64,000 nucleotides of DNA from Lachnospiraceae bacterium (GTDB lineage: Bacteria > Bacillota > Clostridia > Lachnospirales > Lachnospiraceae): NCBI GenBank assembly GCA_022796795.1, contig JAAWJI010000008.1, forward strand, positions 1 to 64,000. Direction: 5' to 3'. The notes beneath the pieces were generated by a model. The model did no database searches. It worked only from the letters and a program-made list of their open reading frames with translations, and was not told the DNA's origin. This document shows, piece after piece, positions 44,494 to 54,214 of the stretch (its first letter is position 1; each line of letters starts with the position of its first letter). Both the position numbers and the translations under genes were made by a program.

Positions 44494-47400
44494 ATGAAGG
44501 ATTATAATTTTCAAAAGCTAACGCCCATCAATAATATAGAGGATTTGGGAGCATATACATACGCCCTGGATTTTGTTTTTAAACATGACGATCTGAGGAA
44601 TATTGCGGTTACAGGGCCTTATGGGGCAGGAAAAAGCAGCATGATTGAGACGTATAAGTTAAAAAGTCGGTATCGTTTCCTGCACATTTCTCTAGCACAT
44701 TTTGAGGAGACAGAAAAAGAGGCCAGGCAGGATGCTCACAGGGAAGAGGACCTGAGAACAGAAAAGAGCCTGGAAGGAAAAATTTTAAACCAACTTCTGC
44801 ATCAGATCGACCCCCAAGATATCGAACAGACAAATTTCAAGGTGAAGAAGCAGATTTCTCAGGAGGAGGTAACAAAAAGCGCTGAATGTATCACACTGTT
44901 TTTTCTGCTGTTTCTTTATCTGACTCGGTTTGGAGCATGGCAGGAGCTGCTTTTGGCATGGCCGGATTCCTTTTTGCGGGATATTTTGCTGGCGACCTTA
45001 AGTCCCTATGCTGTGATAGCTGCAGGCTGCGTCTTTGCCGGCCTTTTTCTGTTTGGAATCCGCAGAGTAATACGCCTGCAAAAGGCCAGAAATATTTTCA
45101 AGAAATTACAGTTTGAGGGGAATGAGCTGGAGCTTTTTGAGGAGAACAAGGAGTCTTATTTTGACAGGTATTTGAATGAGGTGCTGTACTTATTTGAAAA
45201 TGTCCATGGAGATGTGATCGTGTTCGAGGATATGGACAGATTTGAGATGGTGCGGATTTTTGAAAGGCTCCGGGAGATCAATCGTCTGGTCAATGAGCGC
45301 AGAGGCAGGGAGAAAAAGCCGGTGATCCGCTTCTTTTATCTGCTGCGGGACGATATTTTTACCAGCAAGGACCGAACAAAGTTTTTTGACTATATTATCC
45401 CTGTAATTCCAGTGCTGGACGGGTCCAACGCAAAGGAAAAATTTCTGAAATTTTTTCATGAGGCAGGAATTATTCGGGATTTTGATCCGGTATTTTTGCG
45501 GGATGTATTTCTCTATATTGATGAAATGCGCACCCTGAAGAATATTTATAATGAGTATAGGATTTACTCCGAGAAAATCAATTTTATTGGCCTGGATCCC
45601 AACAAGCTGCTGGCCATGGTGATCTATAAGAACATTTTTCCAAAGGATTTTCACGACCTGCATCTGCGGCAGGGATATGTAAATAGGGTGTTTGAGAACC
45701 GGGAAGCATATATAGAGAGAGCAAAAAGGGAGAAGACAGAGCGGTTAAGGGAGAGGCGGGAGGAAGTAGAAAAAGAGATCCAGAGGATGTCAGAGGAGAA
45801 ACTGAAGAGTCTGGATGAGCTGGATGCTTTGTTTTTTAACTTTACCCAAGGGCGTATCCGCATAGGCGAGAAGGAGAAAAGTACCTACAAGAGTAACGTG
45901 CAGGTACTTCATGACATGAAAGAGAATCCTGGGAAGATTGAGTATTATTTTAAGGATTACTATCATAGTGGTAGCTGGAGGATTTACCCTTTTAAGGAGG
46001 AGTATGATAAATTATCTCAAAATCTGGTATATGTTGCCAGAAAAAAACGGCTGGAAGAGCGGGACTTGGGTAAAACAGAGATTCTCAAAAAGCAGCTTGC
46101 GGATATGGAAGAAGAAATTAACAATCTGGAATTGCGGAAAATCCGGAATTTGGTTTCAAGGCGGCAGTTGGAGGAGATTACATACACAGATCCTACAGGC
46201 AGGGAGGAAACGTATGACAGCGTGAAAGCAAGCCCTTATTTTCGACTTCTCCAGTACTTGTTGTTAAATGGCTGGATTGACGAGGCTTATACGGATTACA
46301 TGAGCTATTTCTATGAGGGAAGCATCAATAGACAGGAAAAGGAGTTTCTACTGAGCATTGCAGACGGAAAGGCGAAGCCTTATACCTTTGAGCTAAAGCC
46401 ATCCTCTGACGGAAAGCCGTCCCTGGAACTTCTGAATGAGCTTCACATCCGGGATTTTTCTAAGAAGGAAATCCTGAATTTTTCTCTGCTGAAGCTTCTT
46501 ATGGACAACAGAGAAGGATACCGGGATTTTTATGAAGCATTTTTCAAGCTTCTTCGTGATACAAAGAACCTGAAATTTATCATAGGCTTTTATCAATGTA
46601 CGAAAGATCCAAAATGTTTTTTGCAGGACCTGAACACCTTTTGGCCGGAGGTGGTGAAGGAGATCCTGGAGGAGGAGAGTATATCCTTTGCTGATAAGAA
46701 GGCGTATGTTCTGGATACGATTCTGATTTGTGGGGAGAAAGAAGCCGAGGAAGAGGAGGTGTGGGTGAGCAGTCTTGAGGACTTGGATGTGGATGGGTGT
46801 ATCGCAGAGTATATAAGTGCCCATGAAGATTTTATTCGGATTCCGGATACGGATATGGATGTTGAGGTAATTTTTTGGGGATATCAGGAGCTTCAAGTGG
46901 AGTTTGAGACCTGGCTGTATGAGGAACCCTGTTCCAAAATGAGTTTTAATATTTACAAGAAAGATATGTATATGTTGTCAAGGAAAAATATTGAGGCAGT
47001 CTGTAAGACGTATATCCTTGTCAAGGGAGAGGAATGGACATGGGAGAATGCAGCTACGCAGATTTTACTTCGGGAAGAGGAGCCAATCTGTAGTTATGTA
47101 AAGGAAAATATGGAGATATTTGTGGATATTCTTTTGAAGAATGTAAAGGGAGTGATAGTAGATCTGGAGAAGATTGCCCTTGAAATCCTAAATCACAAAA
47201 GCGTATCTGAGGAGAAAAAGAAGAAATATATAGCGTTGATGGAAAAATCCGTCACCCGTTTGAGTGATATCCAGGGTGTTTCTCTGTGGGATGAGCTGCT
47301 GAAATATAAAGCGGTTGCTTATACGGAACAAAATATTTTAGACTATTATTTCAAAGGGGAGGAGCAGTGGTCAGAACCCCTCATTGCATTTATCAACAGC

Positions 47401-48306
47401 AGTTTGGTAAAATTGAATTTTGGGTTCCTAAGGCGGGATCAGAGCTATGGGGAAAAGGCGGGATTAACTCTCTGGAATTCTGTGATTGACTGTATGGAGC
47501 TGAGCAATGAGAAATATGAGGAAATTTTGTGCAGCATGTGGTTCTGTTATGAAGATTTTTCCAAGCAGGATATAGATGCAGACAAGATGGAGATTCTTAT
47601 TCGCCGACAGATTATTCATATGACAGAGAAAAACCTGAAATTTATGCGGAAGAATTATCCAGCCCAGATCATTTACTTTGTAAAGATTAATATGGCCAAG
47701 TATTTAGAACTTCTTACAGATGAGCTGTTTTCTATGGATGAGCTATTGAGTCTTCTGGAGGATGGGGATGTGACGGTGAACACGAAAAGGAAGCTTCTGG
47801 ATAAGACAAGGGAAAAAATTTCTGTGGCCGGGAAAAAGTATACGCCTGCTGTGAAACAGAAAATCTTGGCGGAACATTTGGATGTGGAAGACCTGGAATT
47901 TTTACTGCGGGAATATAGGAAGGAGCGGGACGGAAAAACTCGGGAGCTTATGAGGAGTTTAGCGGTTTCCCATATACAGGAAATTTTGGAACGGGGATAC
48001 CGGGTGGATCCTCTGTTGCTGCGACGTCTGCTGGGAGAAGGGGCGTTGGAAATGGAAGAAAGACAGCTGTTGCTTTCCCAAAATATTTCTGATTATTCAA
48101 AGGAGGAAACCATTTCCCTGTTAAAGCAGGCAGGTCTTACACAGATCCTTCCGGTTTTTGAAGGAAAGAACCCACGGATTGAAAAATCTGAGGTTGTAGA
48201 TAACCTGCTTCCTGTTTTTCAGGAAAAGGGCTGGATCGGAAAGGTTAAGGAGGAAACGGATGAAAGTACATTTTATCGGCTATTCAGCAGAGGCAGCAAC
48301 AAATAA
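44494..48306 (+). CDS. YobI/KAP-like membrane-anchored P-loop NTPase
   Basis: A 1270-residue protein resembling the YobI-type P-loop family. Walker A is GPYGAGKSS (41-49) and Walker B VIVFEDMDRF (241-250). Two membrane helices (about 131-147 and 168-188) are inserted between them, as in KAP NTPases, so the ATPase is held at the inner membrane. An arginine-finger-like YLLRDDIF follows, then charged coiled coils (about 405-445, 510-555) and a long helical, Glu/Lys-rich C-terminal half probably built of repeats. Such large NTPases have been suggested to act in phage defence or membrane complexes; no experiment is known to me. It lies just downstream of tRNA-Leu. A second, decayed C-terminal copy is at 56736-58448. 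Confidence 0.78.
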   Translation: MKDYNFQKLTPINNIEDLGAYTYALDFVFKHDDLRNIAVTGPYGAGKSSMIETYKLKSRYRFLHISLAHFEETEKEARQDAHREEDLRTEKSLEGKILNQLLHQIDPQDIEQTNFKVKKQISQEEVTKSAECITLFFLLFLYLTRFGAWQELLLAWPDSFLRDILLATLSPYAVIAAGCVFAGLFLFGIRRVIRLQKARNIFKKLQFEGNELELFEENKESYFDRYLNEVLYLFENVHGDVIVFEDMDRFEMVRIFERLREINRLVNERRGREKKPVIRFFYLLRDDIFTSKDRTKFFDYIIPVIPVLDGSNAKEKFLKFFHEAGIIRDFDPVFLRDVFLYIDEMRTLKNIYNEYRIYSEKINFIGLDPNKLLAMVIYKNIFPKDFHDLHLRQGYVNRVFENREAYIERAKREKTERLRERREEVEKEIQRMSEEKLKSLDELDALFFNFTQGRIRIGEKEKSTYKSNVQVLHDMKENPGKIEYYFKDYYHSGSWRIYPFKEEYDKLSQNLVYVARKKRLEERDLGKTEILKKQLADMEEEINNLELRKIRNLVSRRQLEEITYTDPTGREETYDSVKASPYFRLLQYLLLNGWIDEAYTDYMSYFYEGSINRQEKEFLLSIADGKAKPYTFELKPSSDGKPSLELLNELHIRDFSKKEILNFSLLKLLMDNREGYRDFYEAFFKLLRDTKNLKFIIGFYQCTKDPKCFLQDLNTFWPEVVKEILEEESISFADKKAYVLDTILICGEKEAEEEEVWVSSLEDLDVDGCIAEYISAHEDFIRIPDTDMDVEVIFWGYQELQVEFETWLYEEPCSKMSFNIYKKDMYMLSRKNIEAVCKTYILVKGEEWTWENAATQILLREEEPICSYVKENMEIFVDILLKNVKGVIVDLEKIALEILNHKSVSEEKKKKYIALMEKSVTRLSDIQGVSLWDELLKYKAVAYTEQNILDYYFKGEEQWSEPLIAFINSSLVKLNFGFLRRDQSYGEKAGLTLWNSVIDCMELSNEKYEEILCSMWFCYEDFSKQDIDADKMEILIRRQIIHMTEKNLKFMRKNYPAQIIYFVKINMAKYLELLTDELFSMDELLSLLEDGDVTVNTKRKLLDKTREKISVAGKKYTPAVKQKILAEHLDVEDLEFLLREYRKERDGKTRELMRSLAVSHIQEILERGYRVDPLLLRRLLGEGALEMEERQLLLSQNISDYSKEETISLLKQAGLTQILPVFEGKNPRIEKSEVVDNLLPVFQEKGWIGKVKEETDESTFYRLFSRGSNK

Positions 48307-48353
48307 AAGAAAGTCTTCCCTGTTTGCAGGGAGCTAGAAGGAGTGTGAAGACA

Positions 48354-49964
48354 ATGAAAGAGAAAAAGGGTGGTTTCCTGCGCTGGCCCTGGAATGTGGT
48401 GGTATATGTATTATTGGTATTAGTGTTTGGCATTTTCGCCATTCCCATCATTTTGATTTTGATGGGGATTCAACGGAAGAATAATCCTCATGGCATATCT
48501 GAGGGATATTGTCTAAGCCGTACCCGGAAGCGCCTGGTGTGGCTGGTGTGGGCATTGCTGGTGCTGGTGGTGTCCGCCAGCCTCTTTGTATTGCTTAAGG
48601 TGGGCCTAGAGCAGGATCGAGCCTACTGGGAGACTATGGATTATGTGACTCTGGCGGTTTGCGGCATCGGCGGTCCTCTGCTTTTGATTGGCGGGATCTA
48701 TCTGGGCTATACGGCTGTCCGGGATTCTTTCTTCCCAGAGAAAAGCTATCTGGCAAAGTCTATCCGGAGTCAGCTCCCCTATCCGGAGGAGGCGCCGCCG
48801 GTGGAACAGCTCTTTGCCATGGTGGATCAGGATTTGAGGGAAAACGGTCAATGGTTTGGGCCTGTGGGCATTGGACGGGAATGGGTACTGGGAGACGGAG
48901 TGAACAAAATTGACCGGATCCGGGGAATTTTCGTCATCAATGAGATTCACCAGCATCACACCCAGACCGGCGTGCGCACCAGCCGCAGGATGGAGCTGGT
49001 TCTCATCGACGATCGCTGGCAGCGGACGAGCACCAGCTTTAATGATTTGAGGGATCTGGAGGCAGCGGCAGACTATCTGGCCCTGCGGGTTCCGGATGCA
49101 AGACAGGGAAACGGAAATCAGTGTGCCAGCTTCTGGACTATGGATGAGGTGGCCAGGGATGCCTTTGAGCGGGAATTTCGGCAAAAGCAAAGCCTTCGGG
49201 CTTCCGAGGCGGCTCAGCGGGAATTCCTGAGAGGAGAATCCCAGGATATGATTTTAAAATGCGGGACCCAGGCTACCTCACGGGTAACCTTGGCCCTGGT
49301 GGAGGAACATCTGCGGCGCTGCCTGGAGGGAACAGGGGAGGAGTTCACCCTGACGCCTACCCGTCCTGTGGAGGGCAGCGGCCGGATTTTACGGGAAATG
49401 AGCGTATCATCCAGGAATGGCACGGTAACGCTGAAGGCTGAGCTGGTGACCAGGCCTGGGGAGCAGAGAGTAGGCTTTTTGAAAAATATGGATTACCAGG
49501 AAGCGCTGGCGGTGCTGGAGGACTGGCTTAGCTTAAAAGCCCCCCGGCTGGAGAGCTGGGAGATGGGCCTGGTATACGGTTTTGGTTCTGCAAAGGATCA
49601 GGACCGCCAACCCCGAAAGTCCCTGGCAAAGCTGTCATTGATCTATGCCAGCGGGGCAGCGGAGAATCATACCACCTTTACCCAGGAGGATATTCAGGTG
49701 GCTGCAGAAGGTATCGTAGACGGTACCTATCAGCTGGTGGATCTGACTCACCCATCCGGCTATCTGTGGATCCGGGTTACGGCAGGGGACAGGGTGGATG
49801 GACGCTGCACAGTGGAGGCCACAAAGCCCAGTGGAGAAACGCTGGAATTCTATATGGCGAAAATGTCGTCCCGGGAGGCAGCCCAATGGCTGCTGGGGTA
49901 TCCCCATGGAAGCTTTATGCCAGGAGGCAGGGAGTGGAAGCGGGTGAAAAAACCTGGCGGTTGA
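48354..49964 (+). CDS. Membrane protein of unknown function with large cytoplasmic part
   Basis: A 536-residue protein with membrane helices at about 11-35, 52-74 and 87-112, then a soluble part of some 420 residues with no motif I recognise. The segment HQHHTQTGVRTSRRMELVLIDD and the regular beta pattern suggest a PH-like or membrane-trafficking fold, which is weak inference. The start is ATG 48354 behind GAAGGAG. It follows the YobI-like gene by 47 bp and could be co-expressed. A small hairpin TCCCTG-TTTG-CAGGGA (48317-48332) lies between them. Confidence 0.65.
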   Translation: MKEKKGGFLRWPWNVVVYVLLVLVFGIFAIPIILILMGIQRKNNPHGISEGYCLSRTRKRLVWLVWALLVLVVSASLFVLLKVGLEQDRAYWETMDYVTLAVCGIGGPLLLIGGIYLGYTAVRDSFFPEKSYLAKSIRSQLPYPEEAPPVEQLFAMVDQDLRENGQWFGPVGIGREWVLGDGVNKIDRIRGIFVINEIHQHHTQTGVRTSRRMELVLIDDRWQRTSTSFNDLRDLEAAADYLALRVPDARQGNGNQCASFWTMDEVARDAFEREFRQKQSLRASEAAQREFLRGESQDMILKCGTQATSRVTLALVEEHLRRCLEGTGEEFTLTPTRPVEGSGRILREMSVSSRNGTVTLKAELVTRPGEQRVGFLKNMDYQEALAVLEDWLSLKAPRLESWEMGLVYGFGSAKDQDRQPRKSLAKLSLIYASGAAENHTTFTQEDIQVAAEGIVDGTYQLVDLTHPSGYLWIRVTAGDRVDGRCTVEATKPSGETLEFYMAKMSSREAAQWLLGYPHGSFMPGGREWKRVKKPGG

Positions 49965-50154
49965 CAGATTTTATCTATGGGGGGAATTGGAGTGATTTGC
50001 AGTTCTGCAAGGATAAGGTTCTCATGTGAATGGAAGACTGGGAATCGGAACCTGGTGTAAGCAAAAGGAGCATTTTGATAGATTGATGCAGAATGTTTTT
50101 TGCTGTACAAGCAGACTGTGAAATAAATCAATGCTACATAAGGAGGATTTTATC

Positions 50155-51402
50155 ATGGCAACAGTGTTAAGCAATGAGGTAAAGCAGGCCCTTCAGGACA
50201 TTTACTACAATGAACGGACCGGTCGCGGAAAACAGGCTTTTGCTCTTTTGGAGCGGGCTTCCCAGGCAGGAGACGGGGATGCCAGCTGTGTCCTGGCCCG
50301 GTGTTATTGCGGACGCCAGTATGTGTGGGCAGGCCATGGATTCCCGGAGGACGACGACAAAGCCATTCATTTTCTTCATAAATCTGTGGAGCAGGGAAGC
50401 GCCCTGGGTGTGCTGGTAGCTCTGCGAAGTGGGGAGCTGACGCCCTCTGTACAGAAGAACATGCCCTTTGCTAGTCTCCAGGAGGCTTTTGAACAAGCAG
50501 AGGCCCTGGCCCAGGGAGGCGATGCGTTCAGCCAGTATGTGGTGGGAAACGCCTATTTTTGGTGGGATTTCCTGCGCATTTTTGATAAAGGACCAGATTC
50601 CTTCCCCAATCAGGGAGCATTTCAGGCGTATTTGAAGGAGAACATCTCCAAATGTGAGGACTGGTTCTGGAAAGCTTTCCGGGGCGGAATGTATTTTGCC
50701 GCCAATAATCTGAACCAGTACTATGAGAAGGGGGACGAGGACATTATAGCTCCCCAGCCGGAGAAGGCCAAGGATCTGTGGCGTATGGGCGCAGAGTTCG
50801 GCCATCCCATTGATCAGGCCATCTATGCGGATGAACTCACCAAAGAGGGAAAGAAAGAGGAGGCTCTTGGGTGGTACAAAAAGGCCGCCGAGGGAGGGCA
50901 TCCGGGAGCCTGGTATGATGTGGGACGCTGTTATTTTAACGGAGAGGGAACGGCCAAGGACGCAGCCTATGCGGTCACCTGCTTTGAACGGGAGCTGGCC
51001 CGGGATCCCATTTATTGCGGCGCCTGCAATCTTTTGGGAAAGGCCTATCTGTTGGGCGATGGGGTGCCCCAGGATTATGCCAAAGCCTATCAGTATCTGT
51101 CTACCGCCTACTATAAACAGGACAGCAAGTGGGGAGCTTTCTATCTGGCTCAGTGCTGCTTCAACGGTTGGGGGACTCCCCAGGATTATGGACAGGCCTT
51201 GCGCTTCCTGAACGACGTGACCTGGCAGAATCAGGAGGCAGACTACATGCGGGGCTTCATCTACACCCATGGCCTGGGGGTGGCAGAGGATATTCCCAAG
51301 GGCGTGGCATTCCTTCAAAAGGCAGGGAATTTTGCCAAGGCCAAGGAGGAGCTGCTGAATTATAAGAAGACCTTGTTTGGCAAGTGGGTTCGGAGAAAAT
51401 AA
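50155..51402 (+). CDS. Sel1-repeat (TPR-like) protein
   Basis: A 415-residue protein made largely of Sel1-like repeats, for example EEALGWYKKAAEGGHPGAWYDVGRCYFNGEGT and AYLLGDGVPQDYAKAYQYLSTA. No signal peptide or membrane helix is seen, so it is probably a cytoplasmic scaffold. The start is ATG 50155 behind AAGGAGG. Sel1 proteins often accompany signalling or secretion systems; its partner could be the adjacent membrane protein or YobI-like NTPase, but nothing proves this. An antisense frame of similar length is a shadow of the repeats. Confidence 0.8.
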   Translation: MATVLSNEVKQALQDIYYNERTGRGKQAFALLERASQAGDGDASCVLARCYCGRQYVWAGHGFPEDDDKAIHFLHKSVEQGSALGVLVALRSGELTPSVQKNMPFASLQEAFEQAEALAQGGDAFSQYVVGNAYFWWDFLRIFDKGPDSFPNQGAFQAYLKENISKCEDWFWKAFRGGMYFAANNLNQYYEKGDEDIIAPQPEKAKDLWRMGAEFGHPIDQAIYADELTKEGKKEEALGWYKKAAEGGHPGAWYDVGRCYFNGEGTAKDAAYAVTCFERELARDPIYCGACNLLGKAYLLGDGVPQDYAKAYQYLSTAYYKQDSKWGAFYLAQCCFNGWGTPQDYGQALRFLNDVTWQNQEADYMRGFIYTHGLGVAEDIPKGVAFLQKAGNFAKAKEELLNYKKTLFGKWVRRK

Positions 51403-51432
51403 GGGAAGAAGATGAAATAAGATTTTCGTTGC

Positions 51433-51492
51433 CATTACCAGCAGAAAGTACAGAGAATTACATGGCGGAAACTGTATTTTTTGCTGGTAATG
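51433..51492. repeat. Inverted repeat between the Sel1 and DHFR genes
   Basis: Arms CATTACCAGCA (51433-51443) and TGCTGGTAATG (51482-51492) are perfect complements; inside, TACAG pairs with CTGTA and AAA with TTT. The stem-loop spans 60 bases. It lacks a terminal U-run, so terminator, small RNA or mobile-element trace are all possible. Confidence 0.55.
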
Positions 51493-51595
51493 CTATACCA
51501 GGAAGCGTTTTACGGCCGAGAGCTCAATCAATGAGATCCGGATACATTTGGGACGATTTTACAGTAGGGGAGCTAGAGAAAAGGGAGGCTGCATC

Positions 51596-52141
51596 ATGAG
51601 AAAAATACGGCTGTTTATTGCCATGAGTCTGGACGGCTATCTTGCGGACGCTCAGGGAGGGGTGGACTGGCTAAATGGCCAGGGAGATGGCGAGGAACTA
51701 CTGGATTCCTACGGGGAGTTTGTGAAGCAGGTGGACACCGTGGTTATGGGCTGGAATACCTATCATCAAATTGTCACAGAGCTGTCCCCGGAGGAATGGG
51801 TATATGGCGACCTGACCAGCTATGTGGTTACCCATCGGGATTGTCCCTCCACAGAGGACATTCGGTTTACCCGGGAAGATCCCTGCTGTCTGGTAAAGAG
51901 GCTTCAGGAGACAGAGGGGAAGGATATCTGGATCTGCGGAGGCGCCAAGATCATTCAACAGCTTGTGAGGGAGGATCTCATTGACGAGTATTATATTTCT
52001 GTGATTCCCATGCTTTTGGGGGAGGGAATCCGGCTTTTTGGCGAAAGCAGGAGACGGATTCCCCTGCGGCTGGTGAAGACACAGAGCTATGACGGGATTA
52101 TGGATTTGATTTATGCTCGCAGACACATGGACAAGGAATAA
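51596..52141 (+). CDS. Dihydrofolate reductase family protein (RibD-C-like)
   Basis: A 181-residue reductase of the DHFR/RibD C-terminal superfamily. It starts MRKIRLFIAMSLDGYLADAQGGVDWL, then TVVMGWNTYH and the NADPH-site block IWICGGAKIIQQLVREDLIDEYYISVIPMLLGEGIRLF. The start at ATG 51596 has GGGAGG upstream. Substrate is unknown; this group is not the housekeeping FolA. The last 60 bp of the coding region recur, degenerate, at 58440-58503. Confidence 0.85.
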   Translation: MRKIRLFIAMSLDGYLADAQGGVDWLNGQGDGEELLDSYGEFVKQVDTVVMGWNTYHQIVTELSPEEWVYGDLTSYVVTHRDCPSTEDIRFTREDPCCLVKRLQETEGKDIWICGGAKIIQQLVREDLIDEYYISVIPMLLGEGIRLFGESRRRIPLRLVKTQSYDGIMDLIYARRHMDKE

Positions 52142-52191
52142 GCAAATGCTTTCTGATAAGAAATATGTCAAGGGCATTGAATGAAAAATCG

Positions 52192-53553
52192 TTAGACAGT
52201 AGAAAAGGCGATCACCACTTTTGCCCCTCCCAGTTCTTCCGAATTTTCAAGTAATATTTTCCCGCCATGTTTTTCTGCGATTGTTTTTGCAGAAAATAAT
52301 CCGATGCCATAATGCGTTTTGCTGCCTCTGCTCTCATCATCCATAAAAAATTGCTCTGTTCCATGGGCCAACGCTTCTTTGGTAAAGCCGCATCCGGAGT
52401 CCTCCACCATGAACATCAGCTTTCCATCCTCTTCCTCAATGGTGATTTTTATGTTTCCGCCTTCCGGCGTATGCTCTGCTGCGTTCTTAATAATATTCAT
52501 AACAGCCCTTACCACTTGATCGTAAACCACATAGACCGTTTTGCTGTCACAGCTTTCTTTCCAGTTGATTTCTATCCGATACACTTCTGCCAGACCCAAG
52601 GCTTGCTTTTTTATCTCATGAAGAAGCGTATCACTTTCTATGATTTCCGGATGGTGCTCATAGTCTTCTACGGATTTTGTTACTTCTATTAGGGTCTGCA
52701 CATAATTTTGAATCTGTAACGCGCTGCCTGTAATATAGTTCGTATAGTTTCTCTGTTCTTCTGTCAATGCTGTCTCTAAAAGAAGCTCTGCATTTCCTCT
52801 GACCACGGTAAGGGGTGTTTTAATATCATGGGCCAGTGCAGACATTTGATTGTTTTTATCCTGTTCTGTTTTCCATTGTCTGTTCAAAGAGTCTTTCAGT
52901 GCCGACCTCATCTCATCCATGGACAAAAGACAGTCGTCAATTTCTTTTACACCACAATACGACACCTCATAGTCAAGTTCCTGTTTTTTGATTTGGTCTA
53001 TGGACGTTAGTAAGGACTGCATTTTCTGTTTTATTTTTTTCCCAAAATGTATAGAGGGCAATAGAATCAGAAACGCCCCGCCCAGGAAAAACAGGAGGAT
53101 TAACAGATTTTGTGGTTCTATAAAATGCTCTCTTAAAAATGCCGATTGATACTGTGGGGTTAAACGGTACTGAAGGACAACCGATTCCTCCGGACGGAAA
53201 ATCACTTTGTAAAAATAGCTTCCGGATGCTTTCCCGTGATTTGCAACCTCCCACGCAATTTCCATAGAATCTTCCAGTATATTTCCACTGAGAATCTCTC
53301 CATCCGGAGAAAAGATCATATAACGGCATAAGGGAGGAATCATGTCCGCTGTCACTTGATCCGCACTCTGAATTAAATCATATGCTTCATTGATCTTTTT
53401 CTCGGTATAATTAGCCGGATAAATACAGCCTATATTTACAAGAATATTAAATAGGAAAATTGTACCGAATCCCCATGCAAACAATGCTCCAAGCATAACC
53501 AGTACATATCCAAAGAAGATTTCGCCTAGAGTTCTGCTTTTGTTTCTTCCCAT
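52192..53553 (-). CDS. Sensor histidine kinase of a lantibiotic-resistance module
   Basis: A 453-residue membrane kinase. Two helices (about 11-40 and 148-168) flank an external domain of about 105 residues. The HAMP-like linker is followed by the phospho-acceptor His242 in ALAHDIKTPLT, then N-box NIIKNAAEHTPEGG and G-boxes EDSGCGFT and GIGLFSAKTIAEKHGG. It resembles NisK/SpaK/CprK, which sense cationic peptides. It overlaps the response regulator gene by 28 bp, and the transporter genes lie upstream in the same direction. The gene set is more A/T-rich than the core genome, suggesting transfer. Confidence 0.9.
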   Translation of the reverse strand: MGRNKSRTLGEIFFGYVLVMLGALFAWGFGTIFLFNILVNIGCIYPANYTEKKINEAYDLIQSADQVTADMIPPLCRYMIFSPDGEILSGNILEDSMEIAWEVANHGKASGSYFYKVIFRPEESVVLQYRLTPQYQSAFLREHFIEPQNLLILLFFLGGAFLILLPSIHFGKKIKQKMQSLLTSIDQIKKQELDYEVSYCGVKEIDDCLLSMDEMRSALKDSLNRQWKTEQDKNNQMSALAHDIKTPLTVVRGNAELLLETALTEEQRNYTNYITGSALQIQNYVQTLIEVTKSVEDYEHHPEIIESDTLLHEIKKQALGLAEVYRIEINWKESCDSKTVYVVYDQVVRAVMNIIKNAAEHTPEGGNIKITIEEEDGKLMFMVEDSGCGFTKEALAHGTEQFFMDDESRGSKTHYGIGLFSAKTIAEKHGGKILLENSEELGGAKVVIAFSTV

Positions 53554-54203
53554 TTATATCCAATCCCCCAAACCGTTTTTATCGGCATACAATGATAATC
53601 CGAAAGCTTTAGCCTTATATTTTTGATATGAGTTGTAATTGTGTTGTCATTACTTTTACTGTCAAATCCAAACACTTGTTCCAAAATCTGTTCTTTAGAA
53701 AAAACAAGCCCTCGGTTTTTGGCAAGAAATTCGCAGATATCATACTCAGCCTTTGTAAAAGGAATTTCCTGATGATCAACCAGCATCTGTCTTGAAGACA
53801 GCTGAAAGCAGATGCGCCCAAGAATCATGCGGACCGAATGTTCCCGGTGTTCCCGTCTCAGATGAGCAGAAATTCTTGCACGAAGCTCCATGACGCCAAA
53901 CGGCTTACAGATATAATCGTCTGCCCCCAAGGCCAATCCATTTACCAGACTGCTTTCTTCTGTCTTTGCTGTAAGGAACAGAATGGGGCAGTCTGCCAGT
54001 TCCCTGATTTTGGAACACAATGCAAATCCGTCTTCCCCCGGCATCATAAGATCCAATAGAATCAAGTCGTAATACCCAACCTGTTCCATCTTGATTTCAA
54101 GTGGGTTACTTACCTTTGTAACGAGATGCCCGTCTTTCTGTAAAATATTTCCAATCATAGTAAGGATTGTCACATCATCATCCACTGCTAAAATTTTTGC
54201 CAT
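53526..54203 (-). CDS. OmpR family response regulator
   Basis: A 225-residue regulator with receiver domain (KILAVDDD, phospho-acceptor Asp51 in LILLDLMMP, Lys in FLTAKTEES) and a winged-helix DNA-binding domain (FTKAEYDICEFLAKNRG, TITTHIKNIRLKL). It should be phosphorylated by the adjacent kinase and bind the ATCTT direct repeat upstream of the ABC genes (56447-56462). The start is ATG 54203 with GAAGGG; a longer frame to 54254 overlaps the permease gene. Confidence 0.92.
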   Translation of the reverse strand: MAKILAVDDDVTILTMIGNILQKDGHLVTKVSNPLEIKMEQVGYYDLILLDLMMPGEDGFALCSKIRELADCPILFLTAKTEESSLVNGLALGADDYICKPFGVMELRARISAHLRREHREHSVRMILGRICFQLSSRQMLVDHQEIPFTKAEYDICEFLAKNRGLVFSKEQILEQVFGFDSKSNDNTITTHIKNIRLKLSDYHCMPIKTVWGIGYKWEETKAEL

Positions 54204-54214
54204 GATTTTCCCTT

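Noticed and set aside
50167-51435. 422-codon antisense frame opposite the Sel1 gene
   Set aside because: It mirrors the repeat codons of the sense gene; no start signal and no recognisable motif.
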